A DNA stretch of 64,000 nucleotides from JANLYC01 sp963750495 (GTDB taxonomy: Bacteria; Actinomycetota; Actinomycetes; Propionibacteriales; Nocardioidaceae), in the NCBI GenBank assembly GCA_963750495.1, contig CAVVQV010000002.1:124001-188000 (forward strand), written 5' to 3'. The position numbers were made by a program, and so were the translations under genes. The notes under the pieces are model-generated. The model saw nothing but the letters and a program-made list of their open reading frames with translations, did no database searches and was not told the origin of the DNA. How positions within the stretch are numbered: the stretch's first letter is position 1; each line of letters begins with the position of its first letter. This document shows positions 8,729-17,107 of the stretch, piece by piece.

Positions 8729-10021
8729 TCACAGCCCGGTCGCCCTGAACGCAGCGTACGACGGGTCGATCGTCGCGGCAGGCCCCACCCGGTCGGCGAT
8801 GGCGTCGAGCGTCTTGAGGCCGTCCCCGGTGTTGAACACCACGGTCTCGCGGTCGGGGTCCAGCCGGCCCGTCTCCACCAGCTTCTTCAGCGTCGCGACG
8901 GTGACGCCGCCTGCGGTCTCGGCGAAGACACCCTCGGTCCGCGCCAGTAGCTGGATGCCATCGCGGATCTCTTCGTCGGTCACCGACTCGACGGCCCCGC
9001 CCGTACGCCGGGCGACGTCCAGCACGTACGGCCCGTCGGCCGGGTTGCCGATCGCCAGCGACTTGGCGATCGTGTCCGGCTTCACCGGACGCACCACGTC
9101 ATGCCCGTGACGGAACGCGGTGGCGACCGGGGAGCAGCCTTCGGCCTGCGCCCCGAAGATCGTGTACGGCGTCGGCTCCACCAACCCGAGCCGGCCGAGC
9201 TCGGTGAACCCCTTGTCGACCTTCGTCAGCTGAGAGCCCGAGGCGACCGGGATGACTACCTGTTCGGGAAGTCGCCAGCCGAGCTGCTCCGCCACCTCGT
9301 ACGCCAGGGTCTTCGACCCCTCGGCGTAGTACGGGCGGACGTTGACGTTGACGAAGGCCCAGCCCGGCTCCTCACCGGCGATCTCGGAGGCGAGCCGGTT
9401 CACGTCGTCGTACGTGCCCCGGACCGCGACGAGCGTGCCGTCGTAGACCGCGGTGGTGAGGATCTTCGGCCGTTCGAGGTTCTCGGGGATGAAGACCACG
9501 CTCTTGATGCCGGCCCTGGCGGCGGCCGACGCGACGGCGTTGGCCAGGTTCCCGGTCGACGGACAGGCGAGCACGTGGAGCCCCAGCTCGCGGGCCGCCG
9601 CCAGCGCGACGGCGACGACGCGGTCCTTGAACGAGTGCGTCGGGTTGCCGGAGTCGTCCTTGACCCACAGCGAGCGGAGGCCGAGCTCGCGGGCCAGATT
9701 GTCGGCCTTGATCAGTCGGGTGCCACCCGGTTCGGTGTTCGGGATCGTGGCGATGTCGTCGCGCACGGGGAGCAGGGTTCGGTAGCGCCAGATGTTCGGG
9801 GGGCCGGCCGCGATGTGCTCTCGGCTCACCGTGGGAAAGTCGTAGCCGACCTCGAGCGGGCCGAAGCACTCCTGGCATGCGTAGAACGGACCGAGCTCCT
9901 GCTCGGCGCCGCAGGCCCGGCAGACGAGGGCCCGGGCATGCCCGAACGCCGGGACTCCCGCGCTGGTGAGCGGAGTGAGACGGGTACCGGGAGAGATGAC
10001 GGGGGTGCCGACGGTGGTCAT
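8729..10021 (-). CDS. thrC: threonine synthase
   Basis: 430-residue fold-type II PLP enzyme that converts O-phospho-L-homoserine to threonine. An N-terminal zinc-ribbon-like pair of motifs (Cys34/37 and Cys49/52) precedes the catalytic domain; the PLP lysine is Lys132 in HSFKDR, and PSTGNLANAV and the glycine-rich VASGSQLTKV bind phosphate/substrate. Start ATG 10021 follows AAGGAGG. It is first in a unit with the CysO-like gene and is preceded by a SAM-I riboswitch that ends next to the ribosome-binding site. No hom or thrB is adjacent. Confidence 0.95.
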   Translation of the reverse strand: MTTVGTPVISPGTRLTPLTSAGVPAFGHARALVCRACGAEQELGPFYACQECFGPLEVGYDFPTVSREHIAAGPPNIWRYRTLLPVRDDIATIPNTEPGGTRLIKADNLARELGLRSLWVKDDSGNPTHSFKDRVVAVALAAARELGLHVLACPSTGNLANAVASAAARAGIKSVVFIPENLERPKILTTAVYDGTLVAVRGTYDDVNRLASEIAGEEPGWAFVNVNVRPYYAEGSKTLAYEVAEQLGWRLPEQVVIPVASGSQLTKVDKGFTELGRLGLVEPTPYTIFGAQAEGCSPVATAFRHGHDVVRPVKPDTIAKSLAIGNPADGPYVLDVARRTGGAVESVTDEEIRDGIQLLARTEGVFAETAGGVTVATLKKLVETGRLDPDRETVVFNTGDGLKTLDAIADRVGPAATIDPSYAAFRATGL

Positions 10022-10032
10022 GAGGCCTCCTT

Positions 10033-10151
10033 CTCATCTTTCTCGCGACGGCTCTCGCCACGAGTCGGAATTGGCACCGTCGTCACGCTTCCTGCACATG
10101 ACGGGGTTGCCGGGGCTTCACCGGGCCGTTCCCTCTGCCCCTCTCGATGAG
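10033..10151 (-). promoter_or_regulatory. SAM-I (S-box) riboswitch upstream of thrC
   Basis: On the minus strand P1 is CTCATC (10151-10146) pairing with GATGAG (10038-10033). Between them are the S-box hallmarks in order: GAGAGGGGCAGAGGGA, the core ACGGCCCGGTGAAGCCCCGG with CAACC, and GGTGCCAATTCC, ending in GAGAAAGATGAG. The aptamer binds S-adenosylmethionine. The thrC Shine-Dalgarno begins immediately after P1, leaving no room for a terminator hairpin, so control is probably at translation initiation. Confidence 0.92.
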
Positions 10152-10235
10152 TTGTCGCCAGCCTAACCACGACGTCTCGCATGTGGGGATAGGCGACCGC
10201 TATCTGAGACCACGGTATTGCGGCATGATCGAGGG

Positions 10236-10703
10236 ATGACGTCGGAACCGTGGCGCCTGCGTTCGGTCGCCAACTGGCTCAACCTCTCCACGCCGCTGGG
10301 TCTGCTGGTGGCGCGGATAGGGCACGGCCAGGTTGCCTCCCGCGGCCGCGGGCTGCGTCTCGCGACCGGCTACCGTTTCGGCTTTCCAGTGGCGTCCGCC
10401 TTCACGATCGGCTCGGTGGTCGTCAGTCGGCACGGCCCGGAGTACTTCGACGAGCGACCCGAGCTGCTTCGCCACGAGGACCGGCACGCGTGGCAGTACG
10501 TGGTCTGTCTCGGACTACCGTTCATCCCGCTCTACCTCGCGGCCGCCGGCTGGTCCTGGCTGCGCGCCGGTGACTGGGCCTCGCACAACCTGTTCGAACG
10601 GCTCGCCGGTCTCTCGGACGGCCACTACGTCGTCCCGACACCGGTGGAGGTCGCGGCCGTGCATGCGCGGCGCCGCCAGGCCTTGCGCTCGCTGCTCCGT
10701 TGA
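10236..10703 (+). CDS. hypothetical membrane-associated protein with HEDRH motif
   Basis: 155 residues, not assigned to a named family. A hydrophobic stretch around 48-63, the motif LLRHEDRHAWQYV (HEDRH at 80-84, a zincin-like HExxH pattern), and a second hydrophobic stretch VVCLGLPFIPLYLAAAGWSW follow. The pattern recalls small membrane proteins with a BlaR1/M56-like or HEYGH-type site, but no third ligand is obvious, so protease activity is unproven. ATG 10236 has GAGGG directly before it; TTG 10218 is an in-frame alternative. Confidence 0.6.
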   Translation: MTSEPWRLRSVANWLNLSTPLGLLVARIGHGQVASRGRGLRLATGYRFGFPVASAFTIGSVVVSRHGPEYFDERPELLRHEDRHAWQYVVCLGLPFIPLYLAAAGWSWLRAGDWASHNLFERLAGLSDGHYVVPTPVEVAAVHARRRQALRSLLR

Positions 10704-10722
10704 GATCGGAGCGTCAGCCCGG

Positions 10723-11559
10723 TCAGGCGGCAGAGTCGCCGAGTACGGCGACGAGGTCGTCGAGCAGCCGGGCGACCCCGTCCGGGCCTTCCACGACCAG
10801 GTCAGCCCGATCGGCGAGCGCAGTGACCTCGTCGGAGCCCGAGCACACCAGCAGCCCGGCGATCCCGGTATCGCGCAGCCGCTCCACCTCGTCGAAGGCT
10901 GCCAGGTCTCCGAGGTCGTCACCGGCGAACATCACCGACCGGGCCCCTTGCTCCTCGACGAGGCGTCGCAGCGCCTGGCCTTTGTCCATTCCCGGCGGTC
11001 GCAGCTCGACCACCATCCGGCCGGGCTCGGCTGCGAGCTCGTGCCGCTCGGCCAGGTCGACGAGGGGTTGCTTCATGGTCGAGAACGCCGCTGCCGGGTC
11101 GGCCATGCGACGTACGTGTACGGCCACGGACAGACCCTTGTCCTCGACCAGTGCGTCGCCGAGCCCGAGTCTGCTCAGGAGAGCCGGCAGCTCCTTGCGG
11201 ACGACGGCCAGGCCGGCTGGTGGGTCCACCGCCGTCAGCTCGCCGGTCGCGGCGTCCCAGCGCTCGAGCCCGTAGTGCCCCACCACGACGAGCGAGTCCA
11301 GGCCAGGAGCGTCGGCAAGCCCGCCCAGGTCAACGGCGACCCGGGCCGGTCGGCCCGTGATGACGGCCAGGCCACCCACGTGCGTGCCCAGGCCTGCCAT
11401 GGCCTCGAGGATCCGCGGGTGGGGTCGCGCCTTGGTCGGGTCCGGCACGATCGGCGCCAGGACACCGTCATAGTCGAAGGCGGCCAGACAGGTGGCTGGA
11501 TCAGCTGCGATTGCGGCGAGGCCGGTAGCCCCAGCGGAGGTGATGGGCGAGATCGACAC
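10723..11559 (-). CDS. otsB: trehalose-6-phosphate phosphatase
   Basis: 278-residue HAD phosphatase that converts trehalose 6-phosphate to trehalose. The nucleophile motif is FDYDGVLAPI (Asp29, acid/base Asp31), VITGRP gives motif II, a Lys in PPGMDKGQALRRL motif III and FAGDDLGDLAAF motif IV. GTG at 11559 gives the best N-terminus. The partner synthase otsA is at 17.1 kb on the other strand, so the two-step pathway is present but not as one operon. Confidence 0.93.
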   Translation of the reverse strand: MSISPITSAGATGLAAIAADPATCLAAFDYDGVLAPIVPDPTKARPHPRILEAMAGLGTHVGGLAVITGRPARVAVDLGGLADAPGLDSLVVVGHYGLERWDAATGELTAVDPPAGLAVVRKELPALLSRLGLGDALVEDKGLSVAVHVRRMADPAAAFSTMKQPLVDLAERHELAAEPGRMVVELRPPGMDKGQALRRLVEEQGARSVMFAGDDLGDLAAFDEVERLRDTGIAGLLVCSGSDEVTALADRADLVVEGPDGVARLLDDLVAVLGDSAA

Positions 11560-11623
11560 CCAGGTCAGTCAACCATCATCGAGACAGCCATGCGCCGCGG
11601 CCGGACCCAGCGGGGCGAGGGCG

Positions 11624-12118
11624 TCAGGACTCGGAGGTGAGGATCACCGTGAGACGGTCGAACTGCATCGGCGACACCGCCGGGCGCAGCCGGGTGATAT
11701 CGAGGACCTTCGCCAGCTGCCTGGCCTGCGCCCGCAGGTTGCCCGGGTAGTAGACGGTGTTGGCCGGGATGTTGCCGTACCAGTTGTCGGTGGCGGTCAC
11801 ATTCCAACCGGCCCGCTCGAGGATCTTCGCCCGGCTGGCGGCCAGGCCGCTGATGCCGGAATTGTTGTAGACCTCGATGAACACCTTGGGAACCGGCGTA
11901 CGGCGCTCACGCGGCAGACGGTTGCTCGGCGGCTTGGTGGTCGTCTCGGCAGGCGGTGTCGGCGTGGTGGACGGAACGCCGGACGTCGCCGGCTCGTGGG
12001 CGGCGGACTTGTTCGCCGCCGGCTCGTCGCTCGCGTTGGAAGCAACCGCCGCGAGACCGACCCCGGCAGCGACCACGAACGCCACGCTGCCGAGGGTGAA
12101 GGCCGACGGCAGCGCCAT
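11624..12118 (-). CDS. LytR_C (LytR cell-envelope C-terminal domain) protein
   Basis: 164 residues: one N-terminal membrane segment (about 6-27), a Pro/Thr/Ser/Ala-rich linker (about 30-75), and an extracytoplasmic LytR_C domain beginning KVFIEVYNNSGISGLA. The domain is found with cell-wall glycopolymer ligases, and alone in actinobacteria; its biochemical role is not settled. It starts at 12118 with a one-base TGATG overlap with the DUF3263 gene, a pairing common in actinobacteria. Confidence 0.85.
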   Translation of the reverse strand: MALPSAFTLGSVAFVVAAGVGLAAVASNASDEPAANKSAAHEPATSGVPSTTPTPPAETTTKPPSNRLPRERRTPVPKVFIEVYNNSGISGLAASRAKILERAGWNVTATDNWYGNIPANTVYYPGNLRAQARQLAKVLDITRLRPAVSPMQFDRLTVILTSES

Positions 12119-12444
12119 CAGATCTCGATGCCGAGCCGGCGCGCGGAGCGCTGGCGCTGGCGCGCGGACCGCAGTCGGCGGAGCCGCTTGGTGAGCAACG
12201 GGTCGAACGCGAGGGCCTCGGGCCTGTCGATCAGTGCGTTGAGCACTTGGTAGTAGCGCGTGGCGGACATGGCGAACTTGTCGCGGATGGCCTTCTCCTT
12301 GGCCCCGGCGTACTTCCACCACAGCCGCTCGAAGCCCAGGATCTCCTGGTCGCGCTGGGACAGGTCGTCGGCGGCCCGGGCTGACTCACCCGAGGTGACC
12401 ATCGGGGTCGTGTCGGCCGTGTGCAGACCGTTCGCGGCGTCCAT
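12118..12444 (-). CDS. DUF3263 domain protein
   Basis: 108-residue basic protein with the DUF3263 signature: LSQRDQEILGFERLWWKYAG, AIRDKFAMSATRYYQVLNAL, then an Arg-rich tail. The central helices resemble a helix-turn-helix, so nucleic-acid binding is plausible but unproven. Start ATG 12444 is chosen because AGGAG lies upstream and the conserved part begins about residue 30; a longer frame to 12537 is not conserved. Confidence 0.85.
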   Translation of the reverse strand: MDAANGLHTADTTPMVTSGESARAADDLSQRDQEILGFERLWWKYAGAKEKAIRDKFAMSATRYYQVLNALIDRPEALAFDPLLTKRLRRLRSARQRQRSARRLGIEI

Positions 12445-12533
12445 GCGGGTCGACTCCTGTGACGTTTTCGGGAATGGGGTCACGCGGCTTGCCCCACCTC
12501 TGTCCACATCGTAGGCGACGAACCACAACGATG

Positions 12534-15149
12534 TCATTTAACCGGAGAGGACGGGCTCGGCGTGTCCGAGCCGCTTTCGGACGCACCCTCTGACGCCCAG
12601 ACGAGAACTTCGTCCATGGGCACGGGGTGGCCGATGTGGTAGCCCTGAACATAGTCGACGCCCTGACCGAGACAGACCTCGAGGATCTCCTCGGTGGCGA
12701 CGAACTCCGCGATCGTGCGCTTGCCGAGTCCGCGAGCGATGCCCACGATCGAGGCGAGGATGAGACGGTCGGTCACGTTCGACGGGCTCTGCTCGACGAA
12801 CTCGCCATCGATCTTGACGAAGTCGAACGGCAGGTGCTTGAGGTAGTAGAACGAGCCGAAACCGGCGCCGAAGTCGTCGAGGGCGAAGCGGCAGCCGAGC
12901 CGCCCGAGCCGGTCTGCGAACGAACGTGCGGTCTCGATGTTCGCCACCGCAGCCGTCTCGGTGAGCTCGAAGACGAGCCGCGTCGGGTCGATCGAGCTGG
13001 CCGAGATGAGCTGCTCGAGCTCACCGGCTAGCGCAGGGTCGCCGATGGAGTGCGCGGACAGGTTGACCTCGACGTGGAACCTGGGGTCGATCTCCTTGAG
13101 CTGCTCGAGCAGGTCGACGGCCTGGCCGGCCACCCAACGATCGAGCGGGGTCACGAGTCCCAACCGCTCGGCGATGTAGAGGAACCTGCCCGGCATGATC
13201 AGCTCACCGAGCTCGTCCTGGATGCGCAGCAACAGCTCGGCTCCGACGATCCGCCCCTCGGCGACGCCGTAGATCGGCTGGGCATGCAGGACCAGGCGGT
13301 CCTCGTCCATGGCCTGCTCGATCCGCAGGCCCCAGGCGAGATGGGTGCCGCTGGTCGGGCCAGAGACGTCGAGCGAGTCGAGCACGACGTAGCGGTTGCG
13401 GCCGGACTCCTTGGCGTCATACATCGTCATGTCTGCGGTCGAGACCAGCTGGCTGGGTGTGATGCCACCGCGGTCGATGAGCACGACCCCGATGCTGGCG
13501 GTGATCCGGCGCGGCCGGGAGCCGTCGGCGAAGGCCGCACGAGCCTCGACCATCTTGACCACGTCACGTGCGACGTTCTCTGCCGACAGCCGGTCGGCCT
13601 CGGGGAGCAGGATCGCGAACTCGTCGCCGCCGAGTCTGGCGACGAGGTCGGACTTCCGCATCCGCATTCGCAGCAGCCCGGCCACCGACACGATCAGCTG
13701 GTCACCCGCGCCGTGACCGAGGCTGTCGTTGACCTCCTTGAAGTGGTCGAGGTCGATCATCAACAAGGCGCCGCGTGCGCCGTAACGCTCACACAGGTCG
13801 AGGTGCCGCTCGAGCTCGTGGTCGAAGCGCCGGCGGTTGGCGAGACCCGTCAGCGGGTCGTGCTCCGCCAGGTGCGCCAGCTGGGCCTCGAAGCGGCGCC
13901 GCTCCGACACGTCGACGGCGTTGAAGAGCAGCTCCTCCGGTGCTCCGTCCCGGTCGTGCATCACGATGCCCTCGAACGCGACGTCGAGCCAGTGCCCGTC
14001 GCGGTGCTGGATGCGGGTCTCGGCTGCGACCCGCCCCGCCGGGTCGGTGGTCAGCTCCGAGCAGAGCCTGGCGACTTCGTCGGAGGCGGCTCCGAACGGG
14101 AACGCTGAGCTGGTGAGCAGGTCGTCGCGGGTGTGACCGACCAGGTGGCAGGCCGCCGGGTTGACATCGGTGACCTGTCCGTCGAGGTCACACACCACGA
14201 TCCCGAACGGCGCCTCCTCGAACAGGCTCGCCAGGCGTTCCTTGGCCACGGCGAGCTGCTGCTCGCGCTGCCGAGCCTCGGTGACGTCACGCGCCACGAT
14301 CAGCGCCTCGACGCGGTCACCGATCTCGGGCAGGGGCACCGCGATCAGCTCGTTGATGCGGTCGGCGTGACTGGCCACGAACTCGATGGACGCCTCGTGC
14401 CCGGCAAGTGCGGCCCGGTAGATCGGTTCGAGCTTGCTGACATTCTCGGGGCTCGAGGTCTCGTACAGTGTCTTGCCCTCCGCGCCCGACATCCCCTGCA
14501 CCCTGAGCCCGGCACCCACGGCGACGACGTGGCGCAGGTCGCGGTCGATGGTGAGCACCGAGGTGTCGGGCAGATGGTCGAGCAAGGCGCGCCATCGCTG
14601 TTCGGCCACGGTCACCTGGGTGAAGGCCTCCCTGAGCTCGGCGGCGAGACCGGTCTGTTGCTGCTCGCGTTCGTGCCAGCGCCCGACGACCCCTTGCACC
14701 ACCGGTCCGATGCTGGCTGCCACCAGCGTCCAGATCAGGGCACGGTGCCAGTCCGACGTCGGGTACTCCGGGCCACCGACCAGGAGGATGGGCAGCAGGA
14801 AGACCAGCGAGGTCATGACGGTCGCCAACCACATCAGGCCACGAGATCCGTACAGCGCGATCCACAGGATCGGCAGCACCACCAGAGGCCCGAGGCTCGA
14901 TGTCGCACCCCCGGAGCCGTCCCGCAGGATCAGCACGACTCCGAAGAGGGCGAACGGCGGAAGTAGCTGCAACGACGATCGCCCTGCCGTCGCGGCCTCG
15001 ATGAGGAGGATCGCGGCGAGCAGCCCGGTGGCGGCGAGCGCGTGCCCCCACGCGGGTCCGTACGGCGGCAACAGCAGGAGGAACACACCGATCAGGGCAC
15101 ACACGACGAACGGGCGGAGCCCGTGACGCTGCGCCGGTGTGAGCAACAT
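12534..15149 (-). CDS. bifunctional diguanylate cyclase/phosphodiesterase (membrane, PAS-PAS-GGDEF-EAL)
   Basis: 871 residues. Order: a six-helix membrane sensor (about 1-190), two PAS-like domains (about 200-430), GGDEF domain with intact LGGDEF near residue 507, and an EAL domain with ELLLR near 637, VNLS, ELTE, DDFGAGFGS and VQGY. Both catalytic signatures look intact, so it could make and break c-di-GMP. The ATG at 15149 is preferred: the extra 20 residues of the longer frame are not conserved. It follows a shorter paralogue whose membrane and PAS parts resemble it, pointing to tandem duplication. Confidence 0.92.
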   Translation of the reverse strand: MLLTPAQRHGLRPFVVCALIGVFLLLLPPYGPAWGHALAATGLLAAILLIEAATAGRSSLQLLPPFALFGVVLILRDGSGGATSSLGPLVVLPILWIALYGSRGLMWLATVMTSLVFLLPILLVGGPEYPTSDWHRALIWTLVAASIGPVVQGVVGRWHEREQQQTGLAAELREAFTQVTVAEQRWRALLDHLPDTSVLTIDRDLRHVVAVGAGLRVQGMSGAEGKTLYETSSPENVSKLEPIYRAALAGHEASIEFVASHADRINELIAVPLPEIGDRVEALIVARDVTEARQREQQLAVAKERLASLFEEAPFGIVVCDLDGQVTDVNPAACHLVGHTRDDLLTSSAFPFGAASDEVARLCSELTTDPAGRVAAETRIQHRDGHWLDVAFEGIVMHDRDGAPEELLFNAVDVSERRRFEAQLAHLAEHDPLTGLANRRRFDHELERHLDLCERYGARGALLMIDLDHFKEVNDSLGHGAGDQLIVSVAGLLRMRMRKSDLVARLGGDEFAILLPEADRLSAENVARDVVKMVEARAAFADGSRPRRITASIGVVLIDRGGITPSQLVSTADMTMYDAKESGRNRYVVLDSLDVSGPTSGTHLAWGLRIEQAMDEDRLVLHAQPIYGVAEGRIVGAELLLRIQDELGELIMPGRFLYIAERLGLVTPLDRWVAGQAVDLLEQLKEIDPRFHVEVNLSAHSIGDPALAGELEQLISASSIDPTRLVFELTETAAVANIETARSFADRLGRLGCRFALDDFGAGFGSFYYLKHLPFDFVKIDGEFVEQSPSNVTDRLILASIVGIARGLGKRTIAEFVATEEILEVCLGQGVDYVQGYHIGHPVPMDEVLVWASEGASESGSDTPSPSSPVK

Positions 15150-15215
15150 GTCCTCAGTGTTCCTTGCTGTCAGTGCCCTGGCTTCGATTGAACGGGCAAC
15201 ACGCCGCACAGCGGC

Positions 15216-16001
15216 TCAGCCGGTGGCTCGACGCCGCGCCGCTCCCGTCATGGCGCCCTCGGCGCGAGCCGCGACGAGGTCGCGCAGAACGAAACCCGGC
15301 TCGATGCCCATCTCCGCTGCCCGGACCGCGACTTCAGCCGGATCATGCATCAGCGCCGGTGTTGCCTCACCGACGACCTCCTCGGCCGAGTAGTGCAACA
15401 TCCGCTCGGCACCCTGGTTGAAGGTGGTGATCGTCCCGTCGGCGTCCGTGGCGATGATCGAGTGCTCGGTGGCCGCCGCGAGGACACCGTCGAGACGGGC
15501 CGCCAACCGGGTCTGGAGCTCCTGCCGCCGCTCCAGGGTGCGGACGAGCTCCTGCACCACCGGGCCGATGACCGAGGCCACGAGGAACCACAACAAGGCC
15601 CGCCGCCAGTTCTGCCAGGAGTAGTCCGGTGCTCCCAGGACAGCAAGCGGGATCAGGAAGACGAGGCCGGTGGAGATGGCCGCTAGGACCAGTTCGACCT
15701 TCGAGCGGTACAGCGCGATCCAGAGGACGGGAAGGATGACGAGGGGAGCGAGTCCGGACGCGGATCCGCCGGATCCGTCCAGCACCACAGCCACGGCGAC
15801 GAAGAAGAGCAGCGGCGGGACCGCCTGCCACGCGGACGCCGCCGGCGATCGTGCGGCGATCAGGACGCACACGGACATGACAGCAGCAGCCAGCGCCAGA
15901 TGGGCCAGTCCGTCGTAGGGCGGCAACGCAAGCGTGGCAATGCCGGCGGTTGCGCAGAGCGCGAACGGTGCCGTGCGGTGGCTCAGCAGCTCGGGTCCCA
16001 C
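15216..16001 (-). CDS. membrane PAS sensor protein, truncated paralogue of the downstream GGDEF-EAL protein
   Basis: About 261 residues from a GTG at 16001 (start uncertain). A six-helix membrane domain with the same motifs as the next gene (LDGSGG, LVILPVLWIALYRS, IGPVVQ) is followed by a PAS domain (ATEHSIIATDADGTITTFNQGAERMLHY). The frame stops within or just after the PAS region, at ARAEGAMTGAARRRATG, where full-length relatives continue into a GGDEF domain. It is either a degenerate diguanylate cyclase or a sensor-only partner of the adjacent protein. Confidence 0.65.
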   Translation of the reverse strand: MGPELLSHRTAPFALCATAGIATLALPPYDGLAHLALAAAVMSVCVLIAARSPAASAWQAVPPLLFFVAVAVVLDGSGGSASGLAPLVILPVLWIALYRSKVELVLAAISTGLVFLIPLAVLGAPDYSWQNWRRALLWFLVASVIGPVVQELVRTLERRQELQTRLAARLDGVLAAATEHSIIATDADGTITTFNQGAERMLHYSAEEVVGEATPALMHDPAEVAVRAAEMGIEPGFVLRDLVAARAEGAMTGAARRRATG

Positions 16002-16092
16002 CCCGTCAGTCTGTTGGGACCGTCGCCGTAAACCGGGGATTCCCGCGCTGCCACCACCGGTTGGTTGCCGAAATTCCTGGGACACTGTGCGA

Positions 16093-17088
16093 ATGGACCG
16101 CGTTCGGTGGGGAATTGTCGCGACGGGGAAGATCGCGCGCACCTTCGCGGCTGACCTCGCCATCGCCCCCGGGGCCGAGCTGGCAGCGGTCGGCTCACGC
16201 CGCCTCGAGTCCGCTCGTGCCTTTGCCGACGAGTTCGGTCGCCCCGACGGCGCCACACGCGCCTACGGCAGCTATGCCGAGGTCGCCGCCGACCCAGCGG
16301 TCGACGTCGTCTACGTGGCGACACCACACGCCTTCCATGTCGACGACGTGCAGATGTGTTTCGACCACGGGAAGGCGGTCCTCTGCGAGAAGCCCGTCAC
16401 GCTCAACGCCGCAGACGCGACGGCCCTGGTCCAGGACGCCCGACAACGTGGTCTCTTCTTCATGGAGGCGATGTGGATGCGCTGCAACCCCGCGATCAGG
16501 GCTTCGGTCGACCTGGCGGCCAGCGGCGCGATCGGGTCGGTGACCCACGTCAGTGCCGACTTCGGGTTCGTCCCGAACCAGCCCCCCGAGCATCGCCTGT
16601 TCGACCCGGCGCTCGGCGCCAGCGCCCTGCTCGACATCGGCATCTATCCGCTCACGTTCGCCTCGCTGTTCCTCGGCGCCCCGGCGTCACTGACCTCGGT
16701 GGGGACCCTGTCCGATCGCGGCATCGACCTGTCCTGCGCGAGCCTGCTCACCTATGACGACGGCGCCACCGCCGCACTGACGTGCACGATGCTTGCCGAC
16801 ACACCGAGTCGCGCCGCCGTCTCCGGAACGCTCGGCCACGTGGAGTTCTCGCGGCGGTTCCACTGCCCCACGGGCTCTACGGTCATGACCGCCGCCGGGG
16901 AGACGTCCTACGAGCACGAGACCCTCGGCAACGGTTACGTGTACGAGATCGAAGAGGTCCAGCGCTGCCTGCGCGCCGGACTGACCGAGTCACCACTGGT
17001 TCCGTTGGACGACACTCTCTCGCTGATGCGCCAGCTCGACGAGATCAGGAGACAGATCGGATCACGCCTGCCCGGCGACCAGAACTGA
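16093..17088 (+). CDS. Gfo/Idh/MocA family NAD(P)-dependent oxidoreductase
   Basis: 331 residues. N-terminal Rossmann domain with GIVATGKIARTFAADL and YVATPHAFH, then CEKPVTLNAADA carrying the conserved EKP lysine; the C-terminal half has the family alpha/beta fold with DFGF and LLDIGIYPL. Closest described branch: dihydrodiol dehydrogenase / sugar dehydrogenase-like proteins. The ATG at 16093 has no Shine-Dalgarno. It is 19 bases before otsA on the same strand, but otsA appears to have its own promoter. Substrate unknown. Confidence 0.88.
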   Translation: MDRVRWGIVATGKIARTFAADLAIAPGAELAAVGSRRLESARAFADEFGRPDGATRAYGSYAEVAADPAVDVVYVATPHAFHVDDVQMCFDHGKAVLCEKPVTLNAADATALVQDARQRGLFFMEAMWMRCNPAIRASVDLAASGAIGSVTHVSADFGFVPNQPPEHRLFDPALGASALLDIGIYPLTFASLFLGAPASLTSVGTLSDRGIDLSCASLLTYDDGATAALTCTMLADTPSRAAVSGTLGHVEFSRRFHCPTGSTVMTAAGETSYEHETLGNGYVYEIEEVQRCLRAGLTESPLVPLDDTLSLMRQLDEIRRQIGSRLPGDQN

Positions 17089-17095
17089 TTGCGCC

Positions 17096-17107
17096 TAGGG
17101 TTGTGGT
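17096..17107 (+). promoter_or_regulatory. leaderless-type -10 for otsA
   Basis: TAGGGT at 17096-17101, then 6 bases, then the GTG start at 17108. The spacing puts transcription start at or next to the start codon, and no Shine-Dalgarno is present. Confidence 0.55.
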
